The translations under genes were made by a program, and so were the position numbers. The notes below the pieces were generated by a model. It was given only the letters and a program-made list of their open reading frames with translations. It did no database searches and was not told where the DNA came from. From Anabaena sphaerica FACHB-251 (GTDB lineage: Bacteria > Cyanobacteriota > Cyanobacteriia > Cyanobacteriales > Nostocaceae), in the NCBI RefSeq assembly GCF_014696825.1, contig NZ_JACJQU010000015.1:62001-126000 (forward strand): DNA of 64,000 nucleotides, written 5' to 3'. Positions 16,740 through 26,062 of this stretch are shown piece after piece; the first letter of the stretch is position 1, and every line of letters begins with the position of its first letter.

Positions 16740-17924
16740 TTATCTATCAACAGAACCCATAATTACGTCAATACTGCCCAGAATCACCACAACATCTGCC
16801 ACCTTCATACCTCGTAACAAACCAGGCAGAATTTGCAGGTTATTGAAGTCTGCGGGGCGAATTTTCCAACGCCAGGGGAAGACATTGTTATCACCAACCA
16901 GATAAATTCCCAGTTCACCTTTACCGCTTTCAACACGGGCATAAATTTCACCTTTAGGAATCTTAAAGGTAGGTGAAACTTTCTTACCAATGTACTGATA
17001 ATCAAAAGCATCCCATTCTGATTTTTTCCCAGCCATTAACCGCTTGGCTTCCAGGTTTTCGTATGGTCCACCAGGTAAACCTTGAATGGCTTGTTTAATG
17101 ATTTTCACGGATTCGCGCATTTCCCGCATCCGTACCATGTAACGGGCGAGACAATCGCCGGCGCTTTCCCACTGTATATCCCAGTCAAAATCATCATAAC
17201 ATTCGTAGTGGTCAACTTTCCGCAAGTCCCACTTCACGCCAGAACCGCGTAACATTGGACCAGAAAGCCCCCAGTTAATAGCTTCTTCACGGGTAATTGT
17301 ACCAATACCTTCAATACGGCGACGGAAGATAGGGTTATTTGTGACTAAGCGTTCGTATTCATCAACCTTGGGTAAAAAGTAGTCACAGAAGTCTAAACAC
17401 TTATCTACCCAACCATAAGGTAAATCAGCAGCTACACCACCCACACGGAAGTAGTTGTTATTTACCATCCGATAACCTGTGGCCGCTTCCCACAAGTCAT
17501 AAATCATTTCCCGTTCCCGGAATTGGTAGAAGAAGGGAGTTTGTGCGCCAACGTCCGCAAGGAAGGGACCAAACCATAGTAGGTGGTTAGCGATGCGGTT
17601 GAGTTCCAACATGATGACGCGGATGTAGCTGGCGCGTTTGGGAACGGCGACACCTGCTAGTTTTTCAGGTGCGTTGACTGTAACCGCTTCGTTAAACATC
17701 CCCGCAGCGTAGTCCCAACGGCTGACGTAGGGGACATACATGATTGTGGTACGATTTTCGGCGATTTTCTCCATTCCTCGGTGCAGATAGCCTATGACTG
17801 GTTCACAGTCAACGACATCCTCGCCATCCAATGTCATAATTAGCCGCAGAACCCCGTGCATTGAAGGGTGGTGAGGACCCATATTTAGCACCATTGGTTC
17901 AGTGCGGGTTTCTATTCTACTCAT
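16740..17924 (-). CDS. ndhH: NAD(P)H-quinone oxidoreductase subunit H
   Basis: The 394-residue protein is the NdhH (49-kDa/NDUFS2-like) subunit of the NDH-1 complex in the thylakoid membrane, part of the hydrophilic arm near the quinone site. Family features are complete: [15 protein letters not shown] at 14-28, the [10 protein letters not shown] segment at 44-53, the [12 protein letters not shown] stretch and the terminal [15 protein letters not shown]. Arg49 in HRGMEK aligns with the arginine that NDUFAF7 dimethylates in human NDUFS2. A MidA/NDUFAF7-type gene lies downstream on the same strand. The gene is full length. Confidence 0.97.
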   Translation of the reverse strand: MSRIETRTEPMVLNMGPHHPSMHGVLRLIMTLDGEDVVDCEPVIGYLHRGMEKIAENRTTIMYVPYVSRWDYAAGMFNEAVTVNAPEKLAGVAVPKRASYIRVIMLELNRIANHLLWFGPFLADVGAQTPFFYQFREREMIYDLWEAATGYRMVNNNYFRVGGVAADLPYGWVDKCLDFCDYFLPKVDEYERLVTNNPIFRRRIEGIGTITREEAINWGLSGPMLRGSGVKWDLRKVDHYECYDDFDWDIQWESAGDCLARYMVRMREMRESVKIIKQAIQGLPGGPYENLEAKRLMAGKKSEWDAFDYQYIGKKVSPTFKIPKGEIYARVESGKGELGIYLVGDNNVFPWRWKIRPADFNNLQILPGLLRGMKVADVVVILGSIDVIMGSVDR

Positions 17925-18322
17925 AGATGTGGTGTTCTCCCGTTGTCAACAATTTGTATTGAACCGCCAAGATGCTAACCAGATGCAGTAAATCGCATCT
18001 GCTAAATTTCAGCTTGTCAGGATAGCAGGGTTGGAGTTGTACTTGATGTTTTATTTTGTCCAGCTTCTTCAATTATTATAGGGATCGGGCAATTTAAGGA
18101 ATTGAGACTCTGGATTTTTTTCATCTCTCTTTGGGGTAGTAGTGGGTGCAATATTTCATGGGTGGTGTTGATTGAATCTAAGTTTTATGAAGGTTTGGGT
18201 AATTTTGCTGGGATTAATATATGTTTAATTTATCGTTGGGCTAATTAATTTATATATCTCACGCAGAGACGCAGAGGCGCAGAGTAAGAGCAGCAGAGTT
18301 TTTTATAGTTGTAATTTAATTT
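17925..18322. other. Divergent gene-free stretch between ndhH and the methylase gene
   Basis: No ORF of note. A purine-rich repeat (CACGCAGAGACGCAGAGGCG) at 18261-18280 is the only distinct element; similar strings are common between cyanobacterial genes. Both flanking genes must start transcription here, but I see no clear promoter. Confidence 0.45.
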
Positions 18323-21300
18323 ATGAATTATTTGCAAGTTTATTTTCAAGAAGTTAATCAAGTTTATCAAAGTCAAAATGCTACTGAGCATAGTTATCGT
18401 CCAGCTTTGCAGAAGTTAATTGAGTCTGTAGATTCTGGAATTCAAGCGATTAATGAACCGAAAAGAATTGCTTGTGGTGCGCCTGATTTTGTGGTAAAAA
18501 ATGGTGTTTTAGAAGTTGGACATATTGAGGCTAAAGATATTGGGGTTTCTCTCAAGAAGGTGGAAAAAACTGCACAAATAGGGCGTTATTTTCAGGCTTT
18601 GGGTAATTTGATTTTAACTGATTATTTAGAGTTTCGTTGGTATGTTCAAGGTGAGTTAAGATTATCTGCTTCTTTAGGAACTATTGATAAAAACAAAAAA
18701 ATCAAAGTTGATAAAGAAGGAATACAGGAAGTTGACCAACTTTTACGGCAATTTTTATTAGCTAAAGTTCCCCAAGTTACAACACCAAAGGATTTAGCGA
18801 AACGCATGGCTAGTTTAGCACAATTAATGAGAGATGCAATTAAAACGGCGTTAAATGATGTAGATAAAGGGGGAATGTTACGTCAGCAGTTAGAGTCATT
18901 TCAACGAGTATTAATTAAAGATTTGACAGTCGAACAATTTGCGGATATGTACGCCCAAACTATTTGTTATGGGTTATTTGCAGCGCGATGTAATACTGAT
19001 AATCTTCATACTTTTTCGCGGGAAACAGCAGCTTTTAAATTACCTAAGACTAACCCATTTTTAAGGAGTATTTTTGGACAAATAGCAGGACCTGATTTAG
19101 ATGAAAGAATTAGTTGGGCTGTGGATAATTTAGCGAATATTCTGCAACAAACGGAAATGACAGAAATTCTCAAAGATTTTGGTAAACCTACCCGCAGAGA
19201 AGATCCTGTTGTCCATTTTTATGAGACATTTTTGGCTGAATATGATCCCAAAATGCGAGAATCAAGAGGTGTTTATTATACTCCTGAACCTGTGGTTGAT
19301 TATATTGTTAAAAGTGTGGATTATATTCTCAAACATAAGTTTAATATTAGTAAAGGTTTAGCAGCTTCTAAAAAAATTAAAGTCCCTAATCCCAAAGGTG
19401 AGGGAACTATAGAAACTCATCAAGTTTTGATTTTAGATCCTGCGGTGGGTACGGGAACTTTTATGCACAGTGTGATTGATTTTATTTATGATAAATTTAA
19501 ATCTCAAAAGGGGATGTGGTCAAGTTATGTTAGTCAACATTTATTACCCCGATTATTTGGTTTTGAATTGTTGATGGCACCTTATACTGTAGCACATATG
19601 AAATTAGGTTTACAGTTGCAAGAGTTGGGTTATGATTTTAGTTCTGATGAACGGTTAAGGATTTATTTAACTAATACATTACAAGAAGCTTTTCAGATTC
19701 CTGCTGCTGATGGTTTTATGCACAGAATTAGAGATGAAGCAGAAGCAGCAAAAGATGTAAAACAAGATGTTCCTGTAATGGTGGTTGTAGGAAATCCTCC
19801 TTATTCTGCGGTTTCAGAAAATACCGATCCTTGGATTGTGAAATTAATAAGAGATTATTATCAAATTGATGGTAAACCACTCAAAGAATATAATTCGCAA
19901 AGTTTATTAGATGATTATGTAAAGTTTATTCGTTTTGCTCAACATCGAGTTTCAGAAACTGGTTATGGGATTGTGGCTTTAATTACAAATCATGGTTATT
20001 TAGATAATCCCACTTTTCGAGGTATGCGTCAAAGTTTGATGCAAACTTTTGATGAGATTTATGTTTTAGATTTACATGGTAATAGTAAGAAAAAAGAAGT
20101 TTGTCCTGATGGTTCACAGGATAAAAATGTTTTTGATATTCAGCAAGGTGTAGCAATCAGTATTTTTATTAAATATGAAAATAGTAAGCAAAAATTAGCA
20201 ACGGTTTATCATGCTGATTTATGGGGTATGAGGGAGGTTTATGATAATAAAGAATTAGTTGGGGGTAAATATCATTGGTTAGCTGAGAATGATATTAGTT
20301 TAACAAACTGGAAACAATTAGAGCCACTTTCGCCCTTTTATTTATTCAATTTTCAAAATACAAAGTTGTTGCCAGAATATGAGCAATGCTGGAAAATAAC
20401 TGAAGTTTTACCCATCAATCTAACTGGAGTGAAAACAAATAGAGATAAATTATTAGTTGATATTGATAATTCAAGTTTAATAAAAAGAATAGAAGATTTA
20501 GCTCAATATAAATACTCAGATGAAGAAATCAATCAAAAATATCAATTGAGTAATGATGATTATTGGAATACAAGTCGAGAGAGAGCGAAAATTAGATCAG
20601 TTAACTGGAAAGATAATATTATTCCCTATCTTTACAGAGCTTTTGATAAAAGATGGCTTTTATATCAAATAAATCTCATTCAAATCAAACGTGGTGGTGC
20701 AGGATATAGTGTAATGCGTCACATGATTAATCATGAAAATGTGGGGTTAGGCGTAGGTCGTCAGGGAATTGCTGTAAATGACCCATTATGGTCTTTAATT
20801 ATTGCATTTGAAAATGTAATGGATACTAATATTTTTAGAAGAGGTGGTGTTAATACTTTCCCTCTTTATATTTATCCAACCGATACCCCAACTTTATTTG
20901 ACCACCAACCCACTAACGCACCAGGAGGACGTAGACCAAATTTATCACCAGAATTTATTACAAAACTTTCCCAAAAATTAGGTTTAGAATTTATTTTTGA
21001 TGGAAAAGGTAATAAATCTAAAACCTTTGGACCAGAGGATATTTTAAATTACATTTACGCTGTCTTTCATTCTCCTGCTTACCGTCAACGCTACGCTGAA
21101 TTTTTGAAGATTGATTTTCCCCGTGTTCCTTTAACTTACAATTCTGTGCTTTTTTGGGAGTTAGTCGAAAAAGGAGATAAATTAGTAAAATTACATCTAA
21201 TGAAAGAAACCGGATTAGAAATTTCTACTTATCCTCTTGCTGGTTCTAATGTTGTGGAACAAGTTAAATATAATGAAAATGATCAACAAGTTTGGATAAA

Positions 21301-21523
21301 CTCTGAACAGTATTTCGATCAAGTTACTCCACAAATATGGAATTTTTATATAGGTGGTTATCAAGTTTGTCAAAAATGGCTGAAAGATAGAAAAGGGAGA
21401 GAGTTAAATTTTGATGATATTAGCCATTATCAAAATATTATTTCTATCATATCGGAGACTGTAAAGATCATGAAAGATATTGATAACATCATTGAAGAAT
21501 ATGGGGGTTTTCCGTTAGAATGA
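18323..21523 (+). CDS. Type ISP-like restriction-modification enzyme (nuclease-N6 methylase-specificity)
   Basis: The 1066-residue protein joins three parts. The N terminus has a PD-(D/E)XK nuclease pattern (APDF at 53-56, EAK at 69-71). The middle is an N6-adenine methylase with motif I DPAVGTGTF at 372-380 and the catalytic NPPY at 491-494. The C-terminal 450 residues resemble the type ISP specificity region. The helicase block of LlaGI-type ISP enzymes is missing, so the layout is closer to a single-chain type IIG enzyme. It would methylate and cut at one recognition sequence. The gene is AT-rich; the next two small genes may travel with it. Confidence 0.8.
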   Translation: MNYLQVYFQEVNQVYQSQNATEHSYRPALQKLIESVDSGIQAINEPKRIACGAPDFVVKNGVLEVGHIEAKDIGVSLKKVEKTAQIGRYFQALGNLILTDYLEFRWYVQGELRLSASLGTIDKNKKIKVDKEGIQEVDQLLRQFLLAKVPQVTTPKDLAKRMASLAQLMRDAIKTALNDVDKGGMLRQQLESFQRVLIKDLTVEQFADMYAQTICYGLFAARCNTDNLHTFSRETAAFKLPKTNPFLRSIFGQIAGPDLDERISWAVDNLANILQQTEMTEILKDFGKPTRREDPVVHFYETFLAEYDPKMRESRGVYYTPEPVVDYIVKSVDYILKHKFNISKGLAASKKIKVPNPKGEGTIETHQVLILDPAVGTGTFMHSVIDFIYDKFKSQKGMWSSYVSQHLLPRLFGFELLMAPYTVAHMKLGLQLQELGYDFSSDERLRIYLTNTLQEAFQIPAADGFMHRIRDEAEAAKDVKQDVPVMVVVGNPPYSAVSENTDPWIVKLIRDYYQIDGKPLKEYNSQSLLDDYVKFIRFAQHRVSETGYGIVALITNHGYLDNPTFRGMRQSLMQTFDEIYVLDLHGNSKKKEVCPDGSQDKNVFDIQQGVAISIFIKYENSKQKLATVYHADLWGMREVYDNKELVGGKYHWLAENDISLTNWKQLEPLSPFYLFNFQNTKLLPEYEQCWKITEVLPINLTGVKTNRDKLLVDIDNSSLIKRIEDLAQYKYSDEEINQKYQLSNDDYWNTSRERAKIRSVNWKDNIIPYLYRAFDKRWLLYQINLIQIKRGGAGYSVMRHMINHENVGLGVGRQGIAVNDPLWSLIIAFENVMDTNIFRRGGVNTFPLYIYPTDTPTLFDHQPTNAPGGRRPNLSPEFITKLSQKLGLEFIFDGKGNKSKTFGPEDILNYIYAVFHSPAYRQRYAEFLKIDFPRVPLTYNSVLFWELVEKGDKLVKLHLMKETGLEISTYPLAGSNVVEQVKYNENDQQVWINSEQYFDQVTPQIWNFYIGGYQVCQKWLKDRKGRELNFDDISHYQNIISIISETVKIMKDIDNIIEEYGGFPLE

Positions 21524-21605
21524 GATTATCTATCAAAAAGTCATAGCGAATAAATATAATTCGCTGCTACGCGGACTAAGAACATGAAAGAGGGATGAAA
21601 TATCT

Positions 21606-21836
21606 ATGAAAGAATTAATGAAACAACCATCATCTTGGCTACCCAATGGAATAAACCTGAATCTTGCAGATCAATTTCGTCCTTTTTCTTTTACAGAAGA
21701 TTTACAGATTCGGTTAGAGGAACTCTTAGAAAAGAATAAAGAAAATTTACTCAATCCAGATGAACAAGCAGAATTAGCTGGTTTATTGGAATTAGAAAAA
21801 ATCTTCAGTTTTATCAACGCTAAACTTGCTTCTTAA
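21606..21836 (+). CDS. Small conserved protein paired with an HNH gene
   Basis: The 76-residue protein has a short head and two helices rich in Leu, Glu and Lys (IRLEELLEKNKENLL, DEQAELAGLLELEKI). Proteins of this kind are often found directly before small HNH endonuclease genes in cyanobacteria. The HNH gene starts 2 bases after this stop, so the two are translationally coupled. An antitoxin- or chaperone-like role for the nuclease is a guess from the pairing. No DNA-binding motif is recognisable. Confidence 0.65.
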   Translation: MKELMKQPSSWLPNGINLNLADQFRPFSFTEDLQIRLEELLEKNKENLLNPDEQAELAGLLELEKIFSFINAKLAS

Positions 21837-21838
21837 TT

Positions 21839-22290
21839 GTGGTTATTAATAATTATATTCGGTTAAATGTCCGTAAAAGGGCAAAATATTTGTGTGAATA
21901 TTGTCACTCACCAGAACGCTCAAATGCGACACAATTTACCATTGATCATATTATTCCCCAATCTTTAGGAGGATCAGATGACCTCAATAATTTAGCTTTA
22001 GCTTGTCATCGTTGTAATCAAAGACGGTATAATTTTAGAACTGGGATTGATACAGAAACACAAGCAGAAGTTCCGTTATTTAATCCTAGAAATCAAAAGT
22101 GGTCAGAACATTTTATATGGACAAAAAATGGGTTAAATATTATTGGAACAACTCCTATAGGTCGTGCAACTTGTAATTGTTTTGATTTTAATGTCAAAAT
22201 CATGATGATGGGTTTATTCTCAATCCTCGTCAACTTTGGTTAACAGCAGGTTGGCATCCACCTATAGATAATCCATGTCAACAAGAATAA
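21839..22290 (+). pseudogene. HNH endonuclease gene with a frameshift near its end
   Basis: From the GTG at 21839 the protein shows a clear HNH domain: CEYC at 19-22, the IDHIIPQSLGG core, and the second zinc pair CHRC. After FDFNVK the frame ends in unrelated residues at 22243. The plus-one frame instead continues NHDDGFILNPRQLWLTAGWHPP and stops at 22290, which is the normal end of this family. The break falls in the AAAA run at about 22195-22198, consistent with loss of one A. The catalytic part is intact, so the shortened protein could still be active; a sequencing error is also possible. Confidence 0.75.
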
Positions 22291-22321
22291 AAAATGCTTA
22301 ATTTTTATTATCAATAACTTA

Positions 22322-23218
22322 ATGAGCAAATCAGATTTACAAACCCCATTAGATTTAGAAGAAGTTACATTTTCCCATATTCCTGTTCTGAGTCAGGAAG
22401 TTATTACAGGTTTAAATATTCAACCAAGTGGAAATTATTTAGATTTAACCGTTGGTGGTGGTGGTCATAGTCGGTTAATATTAGAAACTGCTGAAGATGT
22501 AAAAGTAACTGCTGTTGACCAAGATGAAGATGCTTTAAACGCAGCAAAGCAAAATTTAGCTGAGTTTGGGGATAGGGTAAAGTTTATTCATAGCAATTTT
22601 GCTAATTATCAGTTTCCCGCAAATACTTATGATGGTATTTTAGCTGATTTGGGGGTGAGTTCTTATCATTTAGATAACCCAGAAAGAGGTTTTAGTTTTA
22701 GAAATACCGCTAATTTAGATATGCGAATGAACCAGCAACAGTCTCTTACTGCTGCTGATATTATTAATGAGTGGGATGAACAAGAATTAGCGGATATATT
22801 TTTTAAATATGGTGAAGAAAGACTTTCACGACGAATAGCGAGAAGAATTGTAGAAAAGCGTCCATTTCAAATTACCACAGAATTAGCAGATGCGATCGCT
22901 TATTCTGTTCCTCCTAAATATCGTTATGGAAGAATACACCCAGCAACTCGTGTTTTTCAAGCTTTGCGAATAGCAGTTAATGATGAGTTAAAGGTGTTGG
23001 AAACATTGATAGAAAAAGCACCTAACGCGCTAGTTTCTGGGGGAAGAATTGCAATTATTAGTTTTCACAGTTTAGAAGATAGGCCAGTCAAACACGGTTT
23101 AAGAAATTCAGAATTATTAAGAGTGTTGACCAAAAAACCAATTATTGCTACAGAGGAGGAAATAAAAGAAAATCCCCGTTCTCGTTCTGCTAAATTGAGG
23201 ATAGCAGAAAAGAAATAA
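22322..23218 (+). CDS. rsmH: 16S rRNA (cytosine-1402-N4)-methyltransferase
   Basis: The 298-residue protein is RsmH (MraW), which methylates N4 of C1402 in 16S rRNA in the small subunit. Family segments are complete: [10 protein letters not shown] near the start, the SAM-binding [14 protein letters not shown] at 41-54, [27 protein letters not shown], and the C-terminal [11 protein letters not shown] and [10 protein letters not shown]. It is not in a division cluster here; it follows the HNH gene by 31 bases. A perfect hairpin starts 20 bases after the stop. Confidence 0.96.
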   Translation: MSKSDLQTPLDLEEVTFSHIPVLSQEVITGLNIQPSGNYLDLTVGGGGHSRLILETAEDVKVTAVDQDEDALNAAKQNLAEFGDRVKFIHSNFANYQFPANTYDGILADLGVSSYHLDNPERGFSFRNTANLDMRMNQQQSLTAADIINEWDEQELADIFFKYGEERLSRRIARRIVEKRPFQITTELADAIAYSVPPKYRYGRIHPATRVFQALRIAVNDELKVLETLIEKAPNALVSGGRIAIISFHSLEDRPVKHGLRNSELLRVLTKKPIIATEEEIKENPRSRSAKLRIAEKK

Positions 23219-23238
23219 TAAGATACAAATAAGATACA

Positions 23239-23271
23239 AGATACCCGACTTCTTAGAGAAGTCGGGTATCT
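23239..23271 (+). terminator. Perfect 15-bp hairpin after rsmH
   Basis: AGATACCCGACTTCT (23239-23253) and AGAAGTCGGGTATCT (23257-23271) are exact complements with a 3-base loop. It is the most perfect copy of the GATCCCCGACTTCT family. No T-run follows directly, so the repeat rather than a canonical terminator is certain. Confidence 0.6.
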
Positions 23272-23290
23272 GAAAGCGCATAATTTTTAA

Positions 23291-23512
23291 GTTCACCACA
23301 ACGCCGTTTTACCTAAGTTTATGACCTGGTTAAACCAGGTGGGAACGGGTGTTGCTCGTTTAAAGTTTCCGGGTACAAGCCCGGTATACTGCCACAAGAA
23401 CGATTTAGCTCCCTTTTCTTTAAAGACATAGATCAAAAAACTTGAGGGCAGTCACCAACGTCGTAGTGCAACTAATTCATTATAACTGTCAAATACAATT
23501 TGTGTAGTGGGG
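23291..23512 (+). ncRNA. Structured RNA candidate, possibly an orphan HEARO/omega RNA
   Basis: This gene-free stretch folds into an ordered series: hairpin ACCTGG/CCAGGT (23324-23329 with 23335-23340), AACGGG/CTCGTT (23344-23349 with 23355-23360), CCGGG/CCCGG (23369-23373 with 23380-23384), a long-range stem ACTGCC/GGCAGT (23388-23393 with 23447-23452) and CAAAT/ATTTG (23490-23494 with 23498-23502). Length, multistem layout and wording resemble the HEARO RNA that guides IscB nucleases. No iscB gene is near. In that reading the guide would be the bases just before 23291. The structure is seen; the family assignment is from memory of the motif and unconfirmed. Confidence 0.45.
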
Positions 23513-23543
23513 GGTGAAAAATTTTTTAGTTGTCAGTCATTAG

Positions 23544-24743
23544 TCATTGGGCATTAGTATAAATCTTTTCCCCCTGCTCCCCTGCCTCTTTACTATCACC
23601 TGTCACCTCAGCAGGATACCATATAGATTCTATGGTCTGGATGATAGACTCTATAACGTCTCGGTTTTGCTGTTCTAACAAGACTGTCATATGTCCTAGT
23701 TTACGTCCGGGACGAGATGTTTTGCCATACCAGTGCAGGTAAGCGTGGGGAATAGCTGCTAATTTTTGGCGTTGATTTTGATAATCGCTGTGTGATGTTT
23801 CATACCCTAACAGGTTGACCATGACTGCACCAGGACAATTTAAACTGGTATCGTTCAAAGGTAAACCAGCAACTGCTCTCAGGTGTTGTTCAAATTGAGA
23901 AGTTTCACAAGCATCTAAGGAAAAATGCCCAGAGTTATGAGTTCGGGGTGCAATTTCGTTGATCAGAATTTTTCCATCAGCGGTGATAAATAGCTCGATG
24001 CCAAAAACGCCAACAGCTTGTAGACTATTTAATATTGTATGGGCGATCGCATCAATTTCTGCTGCTTGTTCGGGTGTAATATCCGCTGGTGCAATTACTC
24101 TCCGACAAACTTGTTGTTCTTGTTGGGTTTCTACCACTGGATAAGTGACAATTTCCCCATTCACAGAACGCGCTGCAATTATAGCTAATTCTCTGGTAAA
24201 AGGTACAAATTCTTCTGCTAAAAATTGTGTAGCACTTTGATTTACTACTGTTGACAAAGTAGCTAAATCATGAATAATAAAAGTTCCCTGTCCATCATAA
24301 CCATGTCGTCTGGCTTTGATTACAATGGGAAAACCTAAATATTCTATTTTTGATTCAATATCCTCTGATTTTTCTAGAGCGAAAAACTGGGGAACTGGTA
24401 ATTTTAAATCTCGTAAATAGCAACGTTGATGATATTTGTCTAATAAAGGAGATAAAGCTGCTAATCTAGGACGAAAACAAACGCCTTGGTTCTCTAACAA
24501 AGATAAAGCATCTAAGTTAACAAACTCATTTTCAAAAGTGATGACATCGCATTTTTTAGCTAAAATTTCCGTTGCTGCTGCGTCATCAACTGGGGCAAAA
24601 ACGGTATCTTCAGCAATAGATACAGCGGGATCATTCTTACTAGGAGTTTGTACTATTAATTCCACTCCTAATTTTGTGGACGCATCCCCCATCATCCAGG
24701 CCAGTTGTCCACCACCAATTATACCAATACGCTTTATCGACAT
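23544..24743 (-). CDS. purK: 5-(carboxyamino)imidazole ribonucleotide synthase
   Basis: The 399-residue ATP-grasp enzyme carboxylates AIR to N5-CAIR in purine synthesis. The start IGIIGGGQLAWMMGDAS is the family head; the ATP-grasp core includes FPIVIKARRHGYDGQG and FLAEEFVPFTRELAII, and the metal-binding ILINEIAPRTHNSGH is present at the end of the domain. The last 20 residues, past the conserved domain, run into low-complexity sequence. The start overlaps the end of the upstream pentapeptide gene by 10 bases, so the two are probably translated from one transcript. Confidence 0.95.
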   Translation of the reverse strand: MSIKRIGIIGGGQLAWMMGDASTKLGVELIVQTPSKNDPAVSIAEDTVFAPVDDAAATEILAKKCDVITFENEFVNLDALSLLENQGVCFRPRLAALSPLLDKYHQRCYLRDLKLPVPQFFALEKSEDIESKIEYLGFPIVIKARRHGYDGQGTFIIHDLATLSTVVNQSATQFLAEEFVPFTRELAIIAARSVNGEIVTYPVVETQQEQQVCRRVIAPADITPEQAAEIDAIAHTILNSLQAVGVFGIELFITADGKILINEIAPRTHNSGHFSLDACETSQFEQHLRAVAGLPLNDTSLNCPGAVMVNLLGYETSHSDYQNQRQKLAAIPHAYLHWYGKTSRPGRKLGHMTVLLEQQNRDVIESIIQTIESIWYPAEVTGDSKEAGEQGEKIYTNAQ

Positions 24744-25228
24744 CCTAACGACTCACGAGTTGTAACGCCAGTTTTAGAATTTACTCCACTGGCTTTTTGA
24801 CATAGCTCTTTAATTTGCGCTCTATCTAAAATTGCATCACTAAAGTCTGCACCTGCGATGTTGACATCAGTAAAAACGGAACGCAGCAAAAGAGCTTCTA
24901 ACAAAACGGCATCACTTAAATCAGCCCCGTTCAATTTTACTTCATTAACCATTGCATTGGTTAAATCGGCTCCATGTAAATTTGCTTGTGTCATCACTGA
25001 AGCACTCAAAACTGCTCCCCGCAAGTCAGCACCAGCAAAGTTAACCATCTCTAAGTTAGCGTTAGAAAATTCCGCAGCTTGTAAGCTTTGTCCTGAAAAA
25101 TCGTGTCTTCCTAACTCCGCGTTGCTAAATGATAGGGGATGAGTCCAGTCTGTTGCTAGTGCTGGAGATGCCACACACCAGATCATAACTCCTAAAAGCA
25201 AAGCTATCCCCTGCTGCAAATACATCAT
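24734..25228 (-). CDS. Exported (thylakoid-lumen type) pentapeptide-repeat protein
   Basis: The 164-residue protein starts with a signal peptide (MMYLQQGIALLLGVMIWCVA, cleavage probably after ALA near residue 26). About twenty A(D/N)LXX repeats follow, then a short C-terminal cap with two cysteines (CQKAS, SLGC) that may form a disulphide. This layout is that of small lumenal or periplasmic pentapeptide proteins of cyanobacteria and plants. Its stop overlaps the purK start by 10 bases; the functional link, if any, is not evident. Confidence 0.85.
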   Translation of the reverse strand: MMYLQQGIALLLGVMIWCVASPALATDWTHPLSFSNAELGRHDFSGQSLQAAEFSNANLEMVNFAGADLRGAVLSASVMTQANLHGADLTNAMVNEVKLNGADLSDAVLLEALLLRSVFTDVNIAGADFSDAILDRAQIKELCQKASGVNSKTGVTTRESLGCR

Positions 25229-25640
25229 TTCTTAACCATTTGTAATTTCTTATGTATTTTAGTTTACCTCATTATCTTGATCAGAACATCTGCTTTGCTT
25301 AATATTTTGTAATTAAATTTTGTTTTCTTCTGGAAAAGATTCTTTAAATTCTATCGAAAGATTGATAAATTAATTATTCCTTAAGAGGTTAGCAGTTACT
25401 TACCCTGGAATTTACATTTATTGATATTAATCATTTCAAGTAAAGTTTATTGTAGTTTGTTGCAAACAATCGCTGTTGCCTGTTAGTCTTTTAATTAAGG
25501 GGAACAATATCAACGGCTAAAGTATATTTCACGATTATGAAATTAGCGTTAATCTTCTAAGCATTTCTTAGCTTGTCAGGAATCTCCGATAAATCTATAT
25601 TCACTAACTACTCAAACTAACAACTGGAATTGGTATCCTC
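25229..25640. other. Divergent gene-free stretch
   Basis: About 410 AT-rich bases upstream of two divergent genes. I see no repeat family, ORF or clear regulatory site in it. Confidence 0.4.
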
Positions 25641-25964
25641 ATGATCAATCATTACTCTATCGAATGGATCGAAGCTTGGTGCATGGAAAACGGCTGGACA
25701 GATTTATTTGTAGAACGCCGTGATAACTATTGGGCGTTTCCTCCTGGTGGAGTAATGCCAGAACCAATTCCGGTTCATGTTTTGAGAGTAATTAAAGAAC
25801 AGAATGGTTTAACAAATCAGGAGCTATACTGGTCAATAGCGGCGGTAGTTATTACCATTTTATCAGTTATTTATACCTTTGCTTTAAAGTGTCCGATGCC
25901 TTTAGTTTTTGCTTTTGCGTTTAATGCAGTGACAGTAGCACAACTTGAACCGGAAGATGTGTAG
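25641..25964 (+). CDS. Conserved cyanobacterial membrane protein of unknown function
   Basis: The 107-residue protein has a polar, Trp-rich N-terminal half (IEWIEAWCMENGWTDLFVER, PPGGVMPEPIP) and a hydrophobic C-terminal half with two probable membrane helices (about 62-82 and 84-100). The pattern looks like a small protein conserved throughout cyanobacteria, but I know of no assigned function. It is monocistronic by position. The ATG at 25641 is the first in frame. Confidence 0.7.
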   Translation: MINHYSIEWIEAWCMENGWTDLFVERRDNYWAFPPGGVMPEPIPVHVLRVIKEQNGLTNQELYWSIAAVVITILSVIYTFALKCPMPLVFAFAFNAVTVAQLEPEDV

Positions 25965-26062
25965 ATTCTTAAATTTGGCACTTTTTGTATTTGGGAAAAC
26001 TGCTTTCTTTCAGAGTAAAAAGAGAGCAGTTATTAATTTTATTAACAACGCCACAGTGAATT

